NCBI GenBank assembly: GCA_028751875.1
Contig: CM054154.1
Location: forward strand, 56,970,572 to 57,034,571
Source: Rapana venosa
Lineage: Eukaryota > Mollusca > Gastropoda > Neogastropoda > Muricidae
Length of the DNA: 64,000 nucleotides
Direction of reading: 5' to 3'
Shown here in pieces: positions 9,317 to 21,234 of the stretch (its first letter is position 1; each line of letters begins with the position of its first letter). A program made the position numbers and the translations under genes. The notes beneath the pieces were generated by a model. It was given only the letters and a program-made list of their open reading frames with translations, ran no database searches and was not told where the DNA came from.

Positions 9317-10556
9317 TTTGACAAAATTCAATCAAAACCTGTCAAAATGGAATGTGGAGTCCCGCAGGGATCAGTTCTGGGCCCTGTTGTCTTTACTCTC
9401 TACACTGATCCACTCTCACATATAATAAACAACCACCATATTGATCATCATTTTTATGCCGATGATACTCAGCTTCAGTGCAGTGATATTGTTGAAAACT
9501 TGCCTTCCCTCCTGACAAATATGTCCTACTGCCTTCAAGACATTCAAAACTGGATGACTCAGAACAAGTTACAACTTAATGCCGATAAAACCGAAGCCAT
9601 GCTCATAGGGACCCAACATAAACTTTCCTCTATCGCAAAAACTTCAATAGAATTCGGAAATACGTCAGTTCCTTTGTCCAACTCTGTGAAGTATTTAGGA
9701 GTTGTTCTTGACAACACACTCTCTATGAAAAAATTCATTACCCAGACCTGCCAATCTTGCTACTATCAATTACGGCGCATAAGCGCGATTCGCAAGTATC
9801 TGTCCACTGATGCAACTTCCAAGCTTGTCACATCTCTCATTCTTTCACGTTTAGACTACTGTAATTCTCTTTTGCTGCCTACCAGCATCATCTATCCACT
9901 CTCTTCAACGCATACAAAACTCTGCAGCTCGACTGGTCCTAAGAAAGAAAAAATCTGAACACATCACTCCTCTTCTGCGATCTCTTCACTGGCTGCCTGT
10001 CTCACAAAGACTGGAGTATAAAATCAATACCCTCTGTTTCAAATGTCTCCACAAATCTGCACCCTCTTATCTCTGTGACTGTCTTCACCTGTACACTCCA
10101 TCCCGTTCCCTTCGTTCAGCCGCAGATACTTTGTGTTTTCGAACACCCAGATTCAAACAAACCACTGTTGGCCGTCGCTCCTTCTCGGTTTCTGGTCCAT
10201 CCACCTGGAATGACCTCCCTCTTTCACTTCGCCAAAAGCCTTCACTTGATACCTTCAAATCCAGCCTCAAAACACACTTATTTCCTACCTGAGACTTTCC
10301 CCCCACATATCTGTCCCTAATTTTCAATAGCATCTTTCACCTTCTAAGTGTTGCTCCTAGTGTGTGTGTGTGTGTGCGCGCGTGCGTGTGTGCGTGCATG
10401 CGTGCGTGCGTGTGTGTGCTTGCATGATTTGAAATCTGTGATTCATTATGTTTAAGGAGAGTTGCATGCCTGTAAATGATTTGAGTGCAAGCGCTTCGAT
10501 TTGTTTGTTTTTTTACAAGATTCAGCGCTATATAAATTCCATATATTATTATTATT
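9317..10556 (+). mobile_element. L2-like LINE, 5'-truncated, inside RTE-B
   Basis: 1,240 bp in opposite orientation to RTE-B. The 5 bp AAGTT occurs at both edges (9,312-9,316 and 10,557-10,561), and RTE-B codons for HNFINFKK rejoin across the gap. It starts within the RT palm and ends in an ATT-repeat tail. A GT/GC-rich tract (about 10,359-10,419) lies in its 3' untranslated region. Only short duplications are typical for this group. It is the fourth level of the nest: Gypsy, L2-like, RTE-B, L2-like. Confidence 0.88.
9335..10290 (+). pseudogene. L2-like reverse transcriptase, palm to C-terminus
   Basis: The frame from 9,335 gives MECGVPQGSVLGPVVFTLYT, HHFYADDTQLQCSD (the catalytic YADD, about 9,450-9,480), MTQNKLQLNADKTEAMLIGT, VKYLGVVLDNTLSMKKF and LILSRLDYCNSLLLP. 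After a frame change near 9,900 the second part reads HITPLLRSLHWLPVSQRLEY, APSYLCDCLHLYTPSRSLRS and WNDLPLSLRQKPSLDTFK, ending near 10,290. It is quite well preserved, with about one frame break. The endonuclease is lost by truncation. Confidence 0.88.
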
Positions 10557-10561
10557 AAGTT

Positions 10562-11958
10562 GTGGAACAGGTCTCTCTGATGTTGAAGATGTTTTTCCAT
10601 CAGGATGTGGCAGTTAAAAATCTGTTCGATTGTGCTCCTGCCTGCCCTGAACCCAGCTTGTTCCTCTGCAAGGTGTTCTTCTGCCTCCTTCTTGAGTCGA
10701 TTCAAAATAACTTTGAGCATGATCTTGCTGGCGTGGCTGATGAGGATGATTGTTCTATAGTTTTGGCATTGGCGTAAATTCCCCTTCTTGGGCAGAGGTA
10801 TGATCAGTGATTGTGTCCATTCTGTTGGCCACTGTTTTGTCTCCCAAATCTTCTGACAGATAGCTGTAACATGTGTGATAACTGTTTCGCCACCATGCTT
10901 GAGCAGCTCTGCTGGTATGTTGTCTGCTCCTGGGGACTTTCCTACTGGTAAACTGCGGATGGCTTCTTCCCTCAGTATAGGTAATGGCAAGGGTACTCTT
11001 GATGTTGCTGCTTCCTCTTCTATTATACTCTTGTTAGGTTGGATTGGGTAGTTGTATAGTTCTTGACAATACTCAGACCACCTGTTTAATGCATCTGAGC
11101 TTTCTGTGAGGAGGTTTCCGGAGCTGTCTTCAATGACTGATGATTTGGTTTGAAGTGGTTTTGTGAGTTTCTTCAGGGTGTCGTATGTCTTTTTACTGTT
11201 GCCCACTTTCATGCTTTTTTCGATATCATCACATTGATCACTGATCCACTTCTCTCTGGCCTTTAACATTGACTTCTTCACGAGATTGTTGGCCTCCCGG
11301 TATTCTTTAGGGTTGGAAGACCTGGTTGGTTTCAGTGCTCTTCTTGTATCGCAGAGGTCCAAGATGTCATTGGTAGTCCATGGCTGGTGTTTATTCCTCT
11401 GACGACCAAGTACCTCCTCTGCTGTTTCTCGGACTGCCTCATTAAAGTTGTTGGTGAGGTCATTGATGCCATTGTCCAGGAGGGTTATTGCCACAAAACG
11501 TCCACCAAGCTTAGCTTGGAAGATCTCCTCAACATCTGGATCTTTCAGTTTGTCCACGTCAAATTTGATACGTGGGTTTGCAGGCTGTTTATTTTTCTTC
11601 AGCTTCATTTTGAATACCAGCAGCACAAGGTCGTGGTCGCTGCCTATGTCAGCTCCAGGGTAGGTTCTTGTTCTGGCTCTGTTGATGCTGGATTTGAAGC
11701 GCCGTGGTGTTAAGATAAAATCTATTTGGTTATGGATCTTGCTGTTTGGGCATGCCAGGTTGTCCTTTGACTGCTTGTGGGGATAGATGGTATTGGCAAT
11801 GGTAAGTCTGTGGGTGCAGGCAAACGTAGTCCCCTGTCGTTGGTCTCCCCAGTTCCAAACTGACCAACTGTTCCGGCCCATTGGTTGTAAGAGTCAGGAC
11901 CTACTTTGGCGTTAAAATCCCCTTGAATGATGATGATGTCTTTCATGGTTATCTTCAT
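10562..11958 (-). pseudogene. RTE-B endonuclease end, linker and RT N-terminal half
   Basis: On the minus strand the first part (11,958-11,722) has the endonuclease core IIIQGDFNAKVGPDSYNQWA and ETNDRGLRL. After a frame change it reads NQIDFILTPRRFKSSIN (about 11,700), then IGSDHDLVLLVFKMKLKK, the C-terminal histidine motif of APE-type endonucleases. A linker follows with KHQPWTTNDILDLCD. RT begins with VGKSPGADNIPAELLKHGG, LPKKGNLRQCQNYRTIILIS and EEQAGFRAGRSTIEQIF. It breaks at HLQHQRDLFHNL, exactly at the L2-like insertion, and continues at 9,316. Confidence 0.88.
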
Positions 11959-12013
11959 AATGGTCTCTTCAAGTTCTTCCTAAAATTCTACTACTTCTTC
12001 ATCTGCATGGTCA

Positions 12014-13981
12014 GAATTGCACTAATACGCCATGATTGATAGTAGCACGACTGACAGGTCTGGGTGATTAATTTTTTTCATAGAGAGTGTGTTGTCGATA
12101 ACAACACCTAGATACTTCACAGCAGTGGATAGAGGGACTGATGTATTGCCGAGTTCTATTGAAGCTGTTGTAATGGAAGAGAGTTTGTGTTTGGTCCCTA
12201 CGAGCATGGCTTCGGTTTTATCTGCATTTAGCTGTAATTTGTTCTGTGTCATCCAGTTTTGAATATCTTCAAAGCAGTGGGCCATATTTGCCAGGAGAGA
12301 AGGCAGATTTTCAGGAGTAACTGCTTTGAATCTGAGAGTCATCTGCATAAAAATGATGGTTGATTTGATGACGGTTTATTATATGTGACAGTGGGGAAGT
12401 GTAAACAGTAAAAAGAACAGGGCCTATAACTGATCCCTGTCAGACTCCACATTCCAGTTTGGCAGGTATTGATTGAATCTTGTTTACTGCAACTGTCTGG
12501 AATCGGTCAGTAAGGTATGAATTAAACCAGGTGAGGGCTGTGCCAGTAACACCGAGCGTTTTTTTGAAGACGGGAGAGAAGAATTGAGTGGTCTATAGTG
12601 TCGAAGGCTGCCAATAAGTTGAATAGAATGAGAAGCGAGATTTTCCCTAAGTCAGAAGCGTGTTTAAAGTGTGTACTAGGGTGGTTTCAGTGCTATGATT
12701 GACGCGATAGGCAGACTGAAACTCAGGAAGAAGATTGTTGGAGAGAAGGTGGTTGTTGAGCTGTTTGAGAACTACTTTTTCAAGGACTTTAGAAATAAAA
12801 GGTATTGGAAACAGGTCTATAATTCTTCAGAATGTTAGGGTCAAGGTCATGCTTTTTGAGTAGAGGTGTGACTATAGCAGTTTTGAGAGCTGATGGAACA
12901 TTTCCTGAAACAAAAAATGAGTTTACTATTTTTGTGATAGCGGGTATGAGTTGTGGTAGGCACTGTGTGAAAAGAGAAGCAGGTATGGGATCAAGATCAC
13001 ATGATTTTATAGTCATTTCTTTCAGAATTATCGTGATTTCTTTCTCACTTGTCGGATGAAAGAAAAGGAGAGGAGTGCCAGAAAATTGGGGATCAGGAAG
13101 TGCAGGCTGGAAAGGAGTCTGATCCACTTTGAGCGAATGTTATAGACTTTTTCAGAAAAGAATGCTGAAAATATAGAAGGAAGTTCAGAGTGGTTGTGGA
13201 TGGAAGGCAGAGGGCTTGCCTTCACAGATCCAAGAAGAGTAGATGTGAGGGAAAAGAGAGATTTTATAGACGTGGCATCAAGAACTTGAGAAGAGTAATA
13301 CTTTGTTTTTTTCTGATAGAATTAAAGATTTGACTTTTTTGACTTGTTTTCGAAAGAGCTGCTTATTAATTTCCGTTTTTGATTTTCACCACTGCCGCTC
13401 TAATTGCCTCCTGCGTTTGCGCTTTGCGACCAGGATGTCATGGGTGTACCATGGTGCACATGGCCTATCAGGCAGGAGACGGTCAGTGGGAGGTGCATGC
13501 TCATCAAGCAGTTGGCTGAGAACATCATTGTAGTGTTTAGAGGGGTTATTGTTGTCAGAGGTTTGTGGAAGGCGTTCAGCAGCTTGTGAAGAGAAAGTTT
13601 GAATATCTATGGCCTAAACGTTGCGACGGGTGACATACTTTTTCTTTTTGATAGTCTTTGCAATGTTTAGTGAGAAAAGAACAGCGGAATGATCAGAAAG
13701 TAGTTCATCAGTGATAGATACAGATGTGATCAGATCATGGGAAACATCAGTAATTAGCCAGTCTAAAATATGTCCTGATCTGTGTGTTGCTTCGTTTACC
13801 AGCTGAGAAAGAGTGGTTCGACAAAGAAAGAGACAGACATTTGACATCAGAAGAAGACTGGTTATCAAAATGGAAGTTAAAGTCACCGAGAATGATGAGC
13901 TTTCTGGGAGAGAGGCTGTAGTGATCCAGGAGTGACTGAAACTCTTGATGGAAAATGGAAGATGTCAGATTATTCTTATGG
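12014..13981 (-). pseudogene. L2-like endonuclease (end) and reverse transcriptase
   Basis: Minus strand: IFHQEFQSLLDHYSLSPRKL, IILGDFNFHFDNQSS (endonuclease, about 13,870-13,960), then HRSGHILDWLIT and LLSDHSAVLFSLNI, the SDH end of the nuclease (about 13,690). RT begins near 13,130 with SCDLDPIPASLFTQCLPQL and TPLLKKHDLDPNILKNYRPV. Its palm part is damaged between 12,790 and 12,350. It ends with MTQNKLQLNADKTEAMLVGT and KYLGVVIDNTLSMKK. Several frame changes show age. The 5' neighbour codons lie at 19,187 and up, and the 3' neighbours at 8,198. Confidence 0.85.
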
Positions 13982-14087
13982 CTTGATCACCGTTGCGCCT
14001 GGCCGCTTCATGGTGTATGTCTCTGTGTTTTGAGTGTGTGATTGTGAGGTTTCTAGGACGTTCTTCCTGGAAATTTTTATATCTGTG

Positions 14088-14099
14088 TTTTTGTTGCAA
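14088..14099. repeat. 12 bp target-site duplication of RTE-B (left)
   Basis: TTTTTGTTGCAA equals 15,509-15,520 exactly. Confidence 0.92.
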
Positions 14100-15508
14100 T
14101 CATCTGCCAACGCGTCTGGACCAGCAAAGAGTGGCCTGAACAGTGGACCCAATCCATCATAGTTCCACTTCCAAAGAAGGGAGACCTGAAGAAGTGCCAA
14201 AATTACAGAACAATCAGTCTGATAAGCCATCCAAGCAAAGTTATGCTACGCATTGCCTTGAACAGACTGAAACCACAAGCAGAAGAAATCCTATCAGAAG
14301 AACAGGCAGGATTCAGACCAGTTCGAAGCACTGTCGAGCAGATCTTCAACATCAGAATGCTCATAGAGAAGCATCTCCAACATCAACTACAGCTCCTCAA
14401 CAACTTCATTGACTTCAAGAAGGCCTTCGACCGAGTGTGGCAAGAAGCTCTGTGGCAAGTCATGAGAGACTATAACTTCGACGAGGACCTGATTCAAGCC
14501 ATCCAGGCGCTGTATGACAGCTCCCACAGCGCAGTCCTCATGGGTGGTGAAATCGGGGGAGTTCTTCCGGACTTCAGTTGGAGTTCGACAAGGCAGCCCG
14601 CTATCCCCCGTTCTTTTCAACGTGTTCCTGGAGAACATCATGCAGGAGGCCCTCCTTGACTTCAAGACCACAATCACAATAGAAGGAAGGCCAGTCTGCA
14701 ATCTTCGATTCGCAGACGATATTGATCTCATGGGCCGCAGGGAAGAACTCCAGGATCTCACCACCAGACTGGAAACATCAGCCAATGCCCACGATATGGA
14801 GATCAGCACGGAAAAGAGCAAGATCCTAGTGAGCAGTACCACACCGACCACTCCCACCAGCATCAAGATGAATGGCAAGACACTAGAGGAGGTGGAAACT
14901 TTCAAGTACCTTGGTGCAGTCATCACCAAAGAAGGTACGAGCACACAAGAGGTGAAGATCAGACTTGCTGTGGCACTTTCCTCCATGACTAAGCTGGCGA
15001 AAGTGTGGAGAAACCATAACATCAGAACCCACACTAAGGTCAGACTCTACAAGGCACTCGTCACATCCATTGCCTTGTACAGCTGTGAAGCATGGACACT
15101 TACTGCCGATTTAGAACGTCGCATTCAAGCCTTTGAGATGAAGTGCCTCAGGCGGATCCTGAACATCACCTACAGAGACCGTAAAACCAACGACTACGTC
15201 TGGCAGCAGATCGAGGCACTGGCTGGCAAACAAGAACCATTGCTAGATACAGTCGAACGGAGGAAATTGAAATGGTTTGGCCACACAACAAGGCATAACA
15301 GCCTGTCAAAGACAGTCCTGCAGGGAATGGTGGAAGGAGCAAGGAGGCAGGGACGACCACGCAAAAGCTGGATATCCAACATCAAGGAGTGGACCGGCCT
15401 CACTGTACCAAACCTGAAAGCAGCCCAGGACAGAACCATTTGTCGTCCACTTGCAGCGTCCGTGCGGGTACCCCAACGGTCGTCCCGACCAAGGGATGAG
15501 TGAGTGAA
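14100..15508 (+). mobile_element. RTE-B LINE, 5'-truncated, inside the second L2-like copy
   Basis: 1,409 bp flanked by an exact 12 bp duplication (14,088-14,099 and 15,509-15,520). It ends in GATGAGTGAGTGA, the same TGAG-type tail as the copy at 1,521. It is the best preserved 3' half of RTE-B in the left third and so is likely a recent insertion. Confidence 0.94.
14110..15503 (+). pseudogene. RTE-B reverse transcriptase with a single frameshift
   Basis: The first frame (to about 14,560) carries LPKKGDLKKCQNYRTISLIS, EEQAGFRPVRSTVEQIF and FIDFKKAFDRVWQEALWQVM. After one frame change in a G-run near 14,550 the frame 14,514-15,503 continues with VGVRQGSPLSPVLFN, the catalytic LRFADDIDLMGR (about 14,705-14,740), TFKYLGAVITKEGT, LYSCEAWTLTADLERRIQAF, KWFGHTTRHNSLSKTVLQGM and GRPRKSWISNIKEWTG. 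The stop is at 15,501-15,503. It has no RNase H. One indel separates this from an open frame, and the indel lies in a GGGGG run, so a sequencing error is possible. Confidence 0.9.
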
Positions 15509-15520
15509 TTTTTGTTGCAA

Positions 15521-18500
15521 CACCCGAATCGAGCCGTTAGAACATTTTTCTTTGGCATTGTTTGACATTTGAAATATTTCAATTTATAATTTTCTTCATT
15601 TGATATTTATTTTCAAAATTTCATTGACTGATGATTTGTTTTTACCGGATTGTCGGCTTTGCCCCCCTTTCAAACCCTGACCCCCCGCAGCCCCGAAAAT
15701 TTTCACTTTTTTTCATCCAAAACCCCCCCCCTCCACCACGCCCTGTCACCCATTACAATGACCAACTGTAACAGCTTGAAAGCTTTTTCCTCACGTGTGT
15801 TTCCACCAATGCAAAAATCGACTCAGAGAGCACAGAAAACCTTGGAATTCACCCCTGCAAAACCAGAAGAGGAACCTCGGGCATGGGTGATCGAGCTTTT
15901 GTGCTTCACAACATCTCCTCCCCCCTCACTTCTACGTCATCCCACAAAAACTTTTTACCCGCCACAACCGCCTGGCTTTCGGTCCTCCACCTTTTTTCAA
16001 AAAAATTGTGTGTGACTCTGCTACATGGGTTCTATCCCTAATGTGTTAAATTTCTGATGAGACCAAAACCCCCCGACTGATCCTTTTCTTTAAAGTCTCC
16101 ACCCTGATCACAACCCAAAACTGTCTGCCTTTTCCACTGACACTCTTACCTCCCCCCATCCTGTTCCTCAGATGTCATGTCACTCCCCACCGTCTTCTCC
16201 AACCCCTTCCCCTCCCTAAAACCCTTTCCCCCATGTGTCTAAAAACGCGCATTCTGTCTGCCTGATGGCAAAGCTGACGTCATTCTGATTTTTTTCTGAA
16301 CACAAATAGAGCTAAAACCTTTTTACAGAAATTTTTGGCTAAAACCACTTGGCCGGAACCCAAAGAAAAACAGCTGACTCCATCTGGTACAAAACTCTCC
16401 CCCCCTCCCCCCCCCCCCCGATTCCGTGGGGTGATTCCCCCCACCCTACAAAGAACCTGCACCACTCTGTCAAACGCACCCCCCTTCCGTTTTTTAACCC
16501 GAATTTTTCGAAGTCTGTGAACTAAACCCCCTTTATGGCCACTCTGTTATTTTTCTGTTCCTTTCCCGTCCGCCTCCAACGGGTAGAAAAAAATTTTGAA
16601 TCTTCAGTTTTCCCACCAAGAGTTTCGACTCCTTACCTTTAACAGCCTCTCCCCCAAGAAATTATCATTTTTGGGACTTTTTACCCAATCATCATCAACC
16701 AGTCCCTCCTGATGTAAAAGCGTCTTTTTTTTTTTTCCTTGTTAACCCACTCTCTTTCCCGGCTGGAAACGAACCAACACACACACGGGGCCCATTTTTA
16801 GACGGCTTATTACCGAGTTTCCAAGGTTAGAAAACATCTCATCTGTATCTGTCCTGACGAACTGCTCTCCACATTCTGCAATTCTTTTCTTTTCTCAACT
16901 TGCAAACCCCTATCAGAAACAAGAAGTGCATTACCCGCGCAACCCCAAGGAGTTTTAAACTTTCCTTCCCAAGCTCTGAACGTCATCACAAACCCCTGCC
17001 ATTCGACCCTCTAAGCACTACAATACCGTCCTCAGAAACCCTTGATGAGCATGCTCCCCCTACGACATTCCTGCCTTGGGCCCCTGTGCACCATGGTAAA
17101 CCGTGACATCCTTAAAAAAATGCAAATCCCGGAAACTAAGGGCAATGGGAAAAAAAAAAAACCGAAAAAAAACCTTTTTTGTAAACAAATCAAAAAATTT
17201 TTAAACCTTAATTCTTTAAAGCAAAAACAGTATTACTCTTCCAATTTCTTGATCCCCACGTCTATGAAATCTTCTTTCCCTCCATCCACGTTTTTTGGAT
17301 CAAAGGCTAGTCCCTGTTTTTCTATTCACGCCACTCTGAATTTCCCTCATTTTTTTCTGCTTCTTCTTGACAAATCCGCAAATTCGCTCCAGTTGGATCA
17401 GACCCCTTTCCACCTGCAATTTCTGACCCCCCAATTCTCTGGCACTCCTCCCTTTTCTTTCATCCGCAAGGGAGAAAGAAACCCCAAAATCATTCGAAAG
17501 GAAGACTAAAAAATCATGGATTTGCCCCCATACCTGTTCTTTTTTTGCACACCCTCCCACAATTTTCTCACTTTTACGAAAATAGTAAACTTACTCTTGT
17601 ATCGGAAATTTTCTTTCATTTCAAAAAACGTATAGTCAACCCTCTAAAAAACATGACCTTGACCCCAACTTTTCTGAAAAACTATAGACCTTTTTCCCAC
17701 CTCCCTTTTATTCAAAGTTTTTGAAAAAGTAAATTCTAAAAAAGCCAACCCCACCACCTTCCCCAAACGTCCCTTTCCTGCGTTTCATTCCCTATCGGTC
17801 TCCCCACAGCAGGGAAAACTCCCCCCTTGCCTACACCTAAACACACTTCTACTCGTTCTGACTCATGGAAAATCTCTTTTTCTTACTCTACTTATTATCG
17901 CGCCTTTACACATTGACCACTCAGTCTTCTCCCCCGTCTTCAAAAAACTTTTGTTTACTGGTAAAAACCCTTTTCCGGGTTTGGTTCATACCTTACTGAC
18001 CGATTCCAGACATACAGTAAACAAGATTCTCAAACCTTCCAGATTAAAAAGTGATTTCCACAGGGACGTTCGGGCCCCTGTTTTTTTTCCCCCCTTTAAA
18101 ATGTCCAGTCACTATAATTAACCACCACAGAAAACCATCTTTTTATGAAATGACTCTCAAAGCGGGGGACACTCCTAAAATCTGCCTTCTCCTTTACAAA
18201 TAGGCCCACTGTTTTTCAAGTATCCAAAATTGGATGAACAAAAAAATTATAGTAAAGCAGATAAAACGAAACCCATGCTTGTAGGGACCAAACACAAACT
18301 CTCTTCCCATCAAAACAGCTTAAATACAATTGGCAATGCATCAGTCCCTTTCCCCACTGCGTGAAAAAATCTAGGGCTTTATTGAAAACCACTCTCTATG
18401 AAAAAAATTAAATCACCAACCTCCGCGGCTATTAAATAAGGCGTATTATGAAATTTCAAAGTACCTTCCCAATCAAATCCAAACTTGTCACTTTCTCTTT

Positions 18501-19186
18501 CTTTCACGTCTGGACTATTGCAATTCCTGTTGGCTGGTCGCCATACATCACCCATCCCTTCAACGTATACAAAACTCTGCAGCTCGACTAATCCCAAAAG
18601 AAAAAAATCTGACATATTTCCCCCCCTTGCAATCTCTCCCCGGCTGCCTGTGCCCCAGAGATAAACTATAAAATCAGAAACCTCTGTTTCAAATGTTCCC
18701 AAAAAAAAAACCCCGCCTACCCCCCCGGAAATGCTTCACTTGTACACCCTTCTCGTTTCTCCCCTCTGATGCAGTTTTTTCCTTAAAAAACCGATTTAAC
18801 CAATCCACCATCGCCGTCGCTCTTTCCAAATTTCCCGGGCCTTGAGTGGGAAAGAATCCTTCTCTCTCCCTTCAAAAAACCCTTTTTATGACCTTTTTTA
18901 AACCCGTCTCAAGACATATTTATTTAAAAACCCAAGATTTTCCTTCCGCTTTTCTCATAGTTATTCCCTGCCTTTAAAACCAAGATTCTTTTGGCCCTGC
19001 CAGGGGGTTTTGACCTGTGGTGTGTTGGGTTGCGCGCCGCGTGCGTCGTCGGCACATTTTGGGAAATTTATGGAATATTACTTGTTACGGTTAATACTGT
19101 GTAAAAATGAGTTGGTGCCAAACGTTTGATTTGTCTCTGCAAGAAAACCTATATAAATTCCATTTATTTTTATTATTATTATTATA
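15521..19186 (+). pseudogene. L2-like ORF region with heavily damaged endonuclease and RT
   Basis: 15,521-16,220 parallels 57,650-58,400 of another L2-like copy. Around 16,240 the text matches the endonuclease start (GKADVILIF-like, compare GKADLLSDF at 58,440). Around 17,280-17,510 it matches the linker before RT. Around 18,230-18,420 it matches the region NKLQLNADKTE to DNTLSMKK. Around 18,530-18,900 it matches the C-terminal HWLPV and WN.LP part. No frame stays open for long. Many breaks coincide with homopolymer runs, so some are probably artefacts. Otherwise this would be a complete L2-like coding region. Confidence 0.7.
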
Positions 19187-20285
19187 CGTTAAAACGCAGA
19201 AAGTAATAGAGTACCAGTGTGTTAAGTTGAGTTTTACAGACTTCAAAAATTCAGTGGAAAGGGGGAGTGACGAAAGAAAAAGCAGGTTTATTACTTTTTA
19301 AAAGATCCCCCCCCGGGAGGGTCGGGGGAAAAAAAGAGTTTTTTTAACCATGGTGCAGTTGTTTTTTTTTCGGTTCAGACCGTGTGGTTTTAACCCGGTT
19401 TTTTGTAAAAATGTTAATCAATATTTTGTTTTAGAGACGAAATCAAAATGAGATCACTTTAAACTTCTGGGGAGACGATTGAACAAGCACATGTGAAGGG
19501 GGAAAAAGGAGGGAGAGGGTTGATGATAAATTTTGGGAAAATTTGGATAACTGTCAGTGGAAGAGGATGAAGGCGATGGGGAAAGATGTGGAGAGTGGGA
19601 AAAGCGAAAAAAGTTGGATTGAGAGTCAAGTGTAGAAGCTGGGAAAGAACTGGGGAAAATTTTTGGGGGTTACAGTTTCAAACACCATGGTGCAATTTCA
19701 AACACGTTTTTTCAAATCATAAACACGGAAGAACAGGGGGATAGAGGGAAGGAAGCAGTGTTGTCATTGGTTACAGTGGAGCGGTAAGTGCGTCAGAAAT
19801 TGGATTTTGATGTTTGGGGGGCCCCAGGCAATGACGTCGCCACACGGGGACCTCGTCAGTTTTGGGGGTTTGATTTCCAAGACGAAATGTTTGTTAAGTT
19901 TTTAGGATTTGAAAAACCCCCGTAGAGCAAAGCCTCATTCTTCTGCGTTATGTATATCGGTGAAAAGGAGAGCAAGGGAGTTGGGTGGGGAGATCTGACT
20001 CGTTTTCACAGGCGAGGGTTTCAGTAAAAATGGGGGCACAAAGGGCCCAGCTATCATTGAACACAAATCAAACGCTTTTAATTTCAAAAATTTTTTTAGA
20101 AACTGAAAAATATAAATTAAAGTAATTCGAAATGTAAATATATTAAAAGGAAACTAATTTACCAGCAATGCACAGGAAATCACAAACACGTGATATAAAA
20201 TTTGTATTGTGAATGAAGAAAAAAGCACAAAACACACTCAAAACACAGAGAGACACACCCGCTGCCATCCGGCCAAAAGGCCCAA
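19187..20285 (-). pseudogene. L2-like 5' leader and endonuclease start (host copy)
   Basis: Minus strand 19,290-19,187 translates as STEFLKSVKLNLTHWYSITF, which joins the endonuclease codons at 13,981. 20,285-20,190 resembles the leader of the second copy (GGCCG, then a TCTCTGTGTTTTGAGTGTG core shared with 14,017-14,037). The middle is C/T-rich on the minus strand like 58,240-58,400 and is too damaged to read. The border with Gypsy gag at about 20,285 is placed to within about 20 bp. Confidence 0.62.
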
Positions 20286-20299
20286 ACCTCAGAAAATGG

Positions 20300-21000
20300 T
20301 TCAATTAACCCATACTGTCCTTTTTTCCTCTTCACAATTTGTGCACCTTCTAATCTACACTACGCGTATGGGCCTTTTTTAAAAAAATTTTGGCCTCTGC
20401 ACTTTTTCTGGGGATCTTTTCTTCCCTGTAGGTACTTTGCCAAAACATGAGCATTTTTTTTTGTGCTTTAGAAAAAAATGTTATGCTTTTCAGTTTTTTT
20501 CTTCATATTTTTTTTCCATTTAAAAGGGAAATTTTTTCAATGTGAATTTCATAGTCATGGGTTGCCATTATGCTGCCTGCTGTTTGAATTTCATATGCGT
20601 TCCAATGCGTAAACATTTGGCCAAGCTCTTTTATTTCCAGCATTTTCTCTCTGAGCCATCTCCTCACTCCCATGACAACTTGGTCTCGAACAACCGTCCC
20701 TTTTTGTTGCCCAAAAATTTCAGTGTTTGGTAACTGACCAAGAGCTTGATTATGCTTCAACTGATTTTGAGGTTTGTCGTCTTGAGTGAAATTTGTATGC
20801 TTCAAATGCTTCATGGTTTTTTTCCAACACAAAACTGAAATTCTCTAGAATTTTTTTCCCAATTCTTGCTATCGCATCACGTAAAAAAAGAAATCCTCAA
20901 AATGTCCTTGCTTCTTTTCCCAAAGGGGGCTAAGAAAACGGCAGTCGAAATTCCCGCATCTTTTAATTCAGTCTTGGCTGTGGAATAATTGTCCCCCTGT
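20300..21000 (-). pseudogene. Gypsy gag remnant
   Basis: The minus-strand frame 20,832-20,503 contains MKHLKHTNFTQ, then GQLPNTEIFGQQ and VVRDQVVMGVRRWLREKML. This is the pattern seen at the C-terminal end of Gypsy capsids, where a D.IV.GV and LRE.ML pair precede a helix ending in A.E...AGSI. Further down (about 20,440-20,470) KCSCFGK looks like a degraded CCHC knuckle. The N-terminal part (about 20,840-21,000) is unreadable. Position between the primer site and protease supports the call. Gag forms the particle that packages element RNA. Confidence 0.68.
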
Positions 21001-21145
21001 CTTTTGAATTTTCGCCAAATTTTTTGGCAAAAAACTTCCCCACTCTATTTGACTGGACGGTACACCCGCTGAACGGTTTTATCTGGGTTGTTGAAGATAC
21101 TGCCATAAGGTCTGAAAGCTTTCTAGTTTACTACCAGTCAGAGTC

Positions 21146-21172
<27 letters not shown>
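21146..21172. repeat. Poly-T run in the Gypsy leader
   Basis: An uninterrupted T run of about 27. It lies between the primer site and gag (poly-A in the element's orientation). Confidence 0.9.
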
Positions 21173-21176
<4 letters not shown>

Positions 21177-21234
21177 ACAGTTTCTTCCACCCATACATTC
21201 AGTTATCAGCTAATGTTTCCATTGTCTGTAGTTT

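Larger units (their letters stand above)
8199..12013 (-). mobile_element. RTE-B LINE inside the L2-like element, itself interrupted
   Basis: It is bounded by the exact 10 bp duplication GAATTGCACT at 8,189-8,198 and 12,014-12,023. On the minus strand it starts part way through the endonuclease, carries RT, and ends with a GAT-repeat tail (8,199-8,215). An L2-like copy (9,317-10,556) splits its RT. Without that, about 2.6 kb remain. The orientation is the same as the L2-like host. Confidence 0.93.
13982..19186 (+). mobile_element. Second L2-like LINE, full length, inside the first
   Basis: It starts with a 5' leader (13,982-14,099) and is split by RTE-B (14,100-15,508). It continues through an ORF1-like or linker region, endonuclease and RT, and ends near 19,186 with the TATATAAATTCCAT plus ATT-repeat terminus. 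The codons for ITFCV and KNNLTSSIF of the host L2-like endonuclease rejoin across it. The target duplication is at most a few bases (TTAT) because the tail is ATT-rich. Remaining length is about 3.8 kb. From 15,650 on the text has many lengthened homopolymers, so the reading frames cannot be trusted. Confidence 0.78.
6213..20285 (-). mobile_element. Nearly full-length L2-like LINE inserted between Gypsy gag and protease
   Basis: Four pieces read in order on the minus strand: 5' leader and endonuclease start (20,285-19,187), endonuclease and RT (13,981-12,014), RT palm end (8,198-8,065) and C-terminus with 3' end (6,886-6,213). Reading frames rejoin when the intervening elements are removed, and each junction but one has a duplication. 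Summed length is about 3.9 kb. The 5' start resembles that of the second copy at 13,982. The 3' end has the same TATATAA..TTCCAT-ATT-repeat terminus as copies ending at 10,556 and 19,186. Assignment to the L2/CR1 group is by protein resemblance only. A duplication of Gypsy sequence at its own ends was not resolved. Confidence 0.8.

Noticed and set aside
10075..10333. Minus-strand frame 10,085-10,333
   Set aside because: It is the antisense of the L2-like RT C-terminus on the plus strand.
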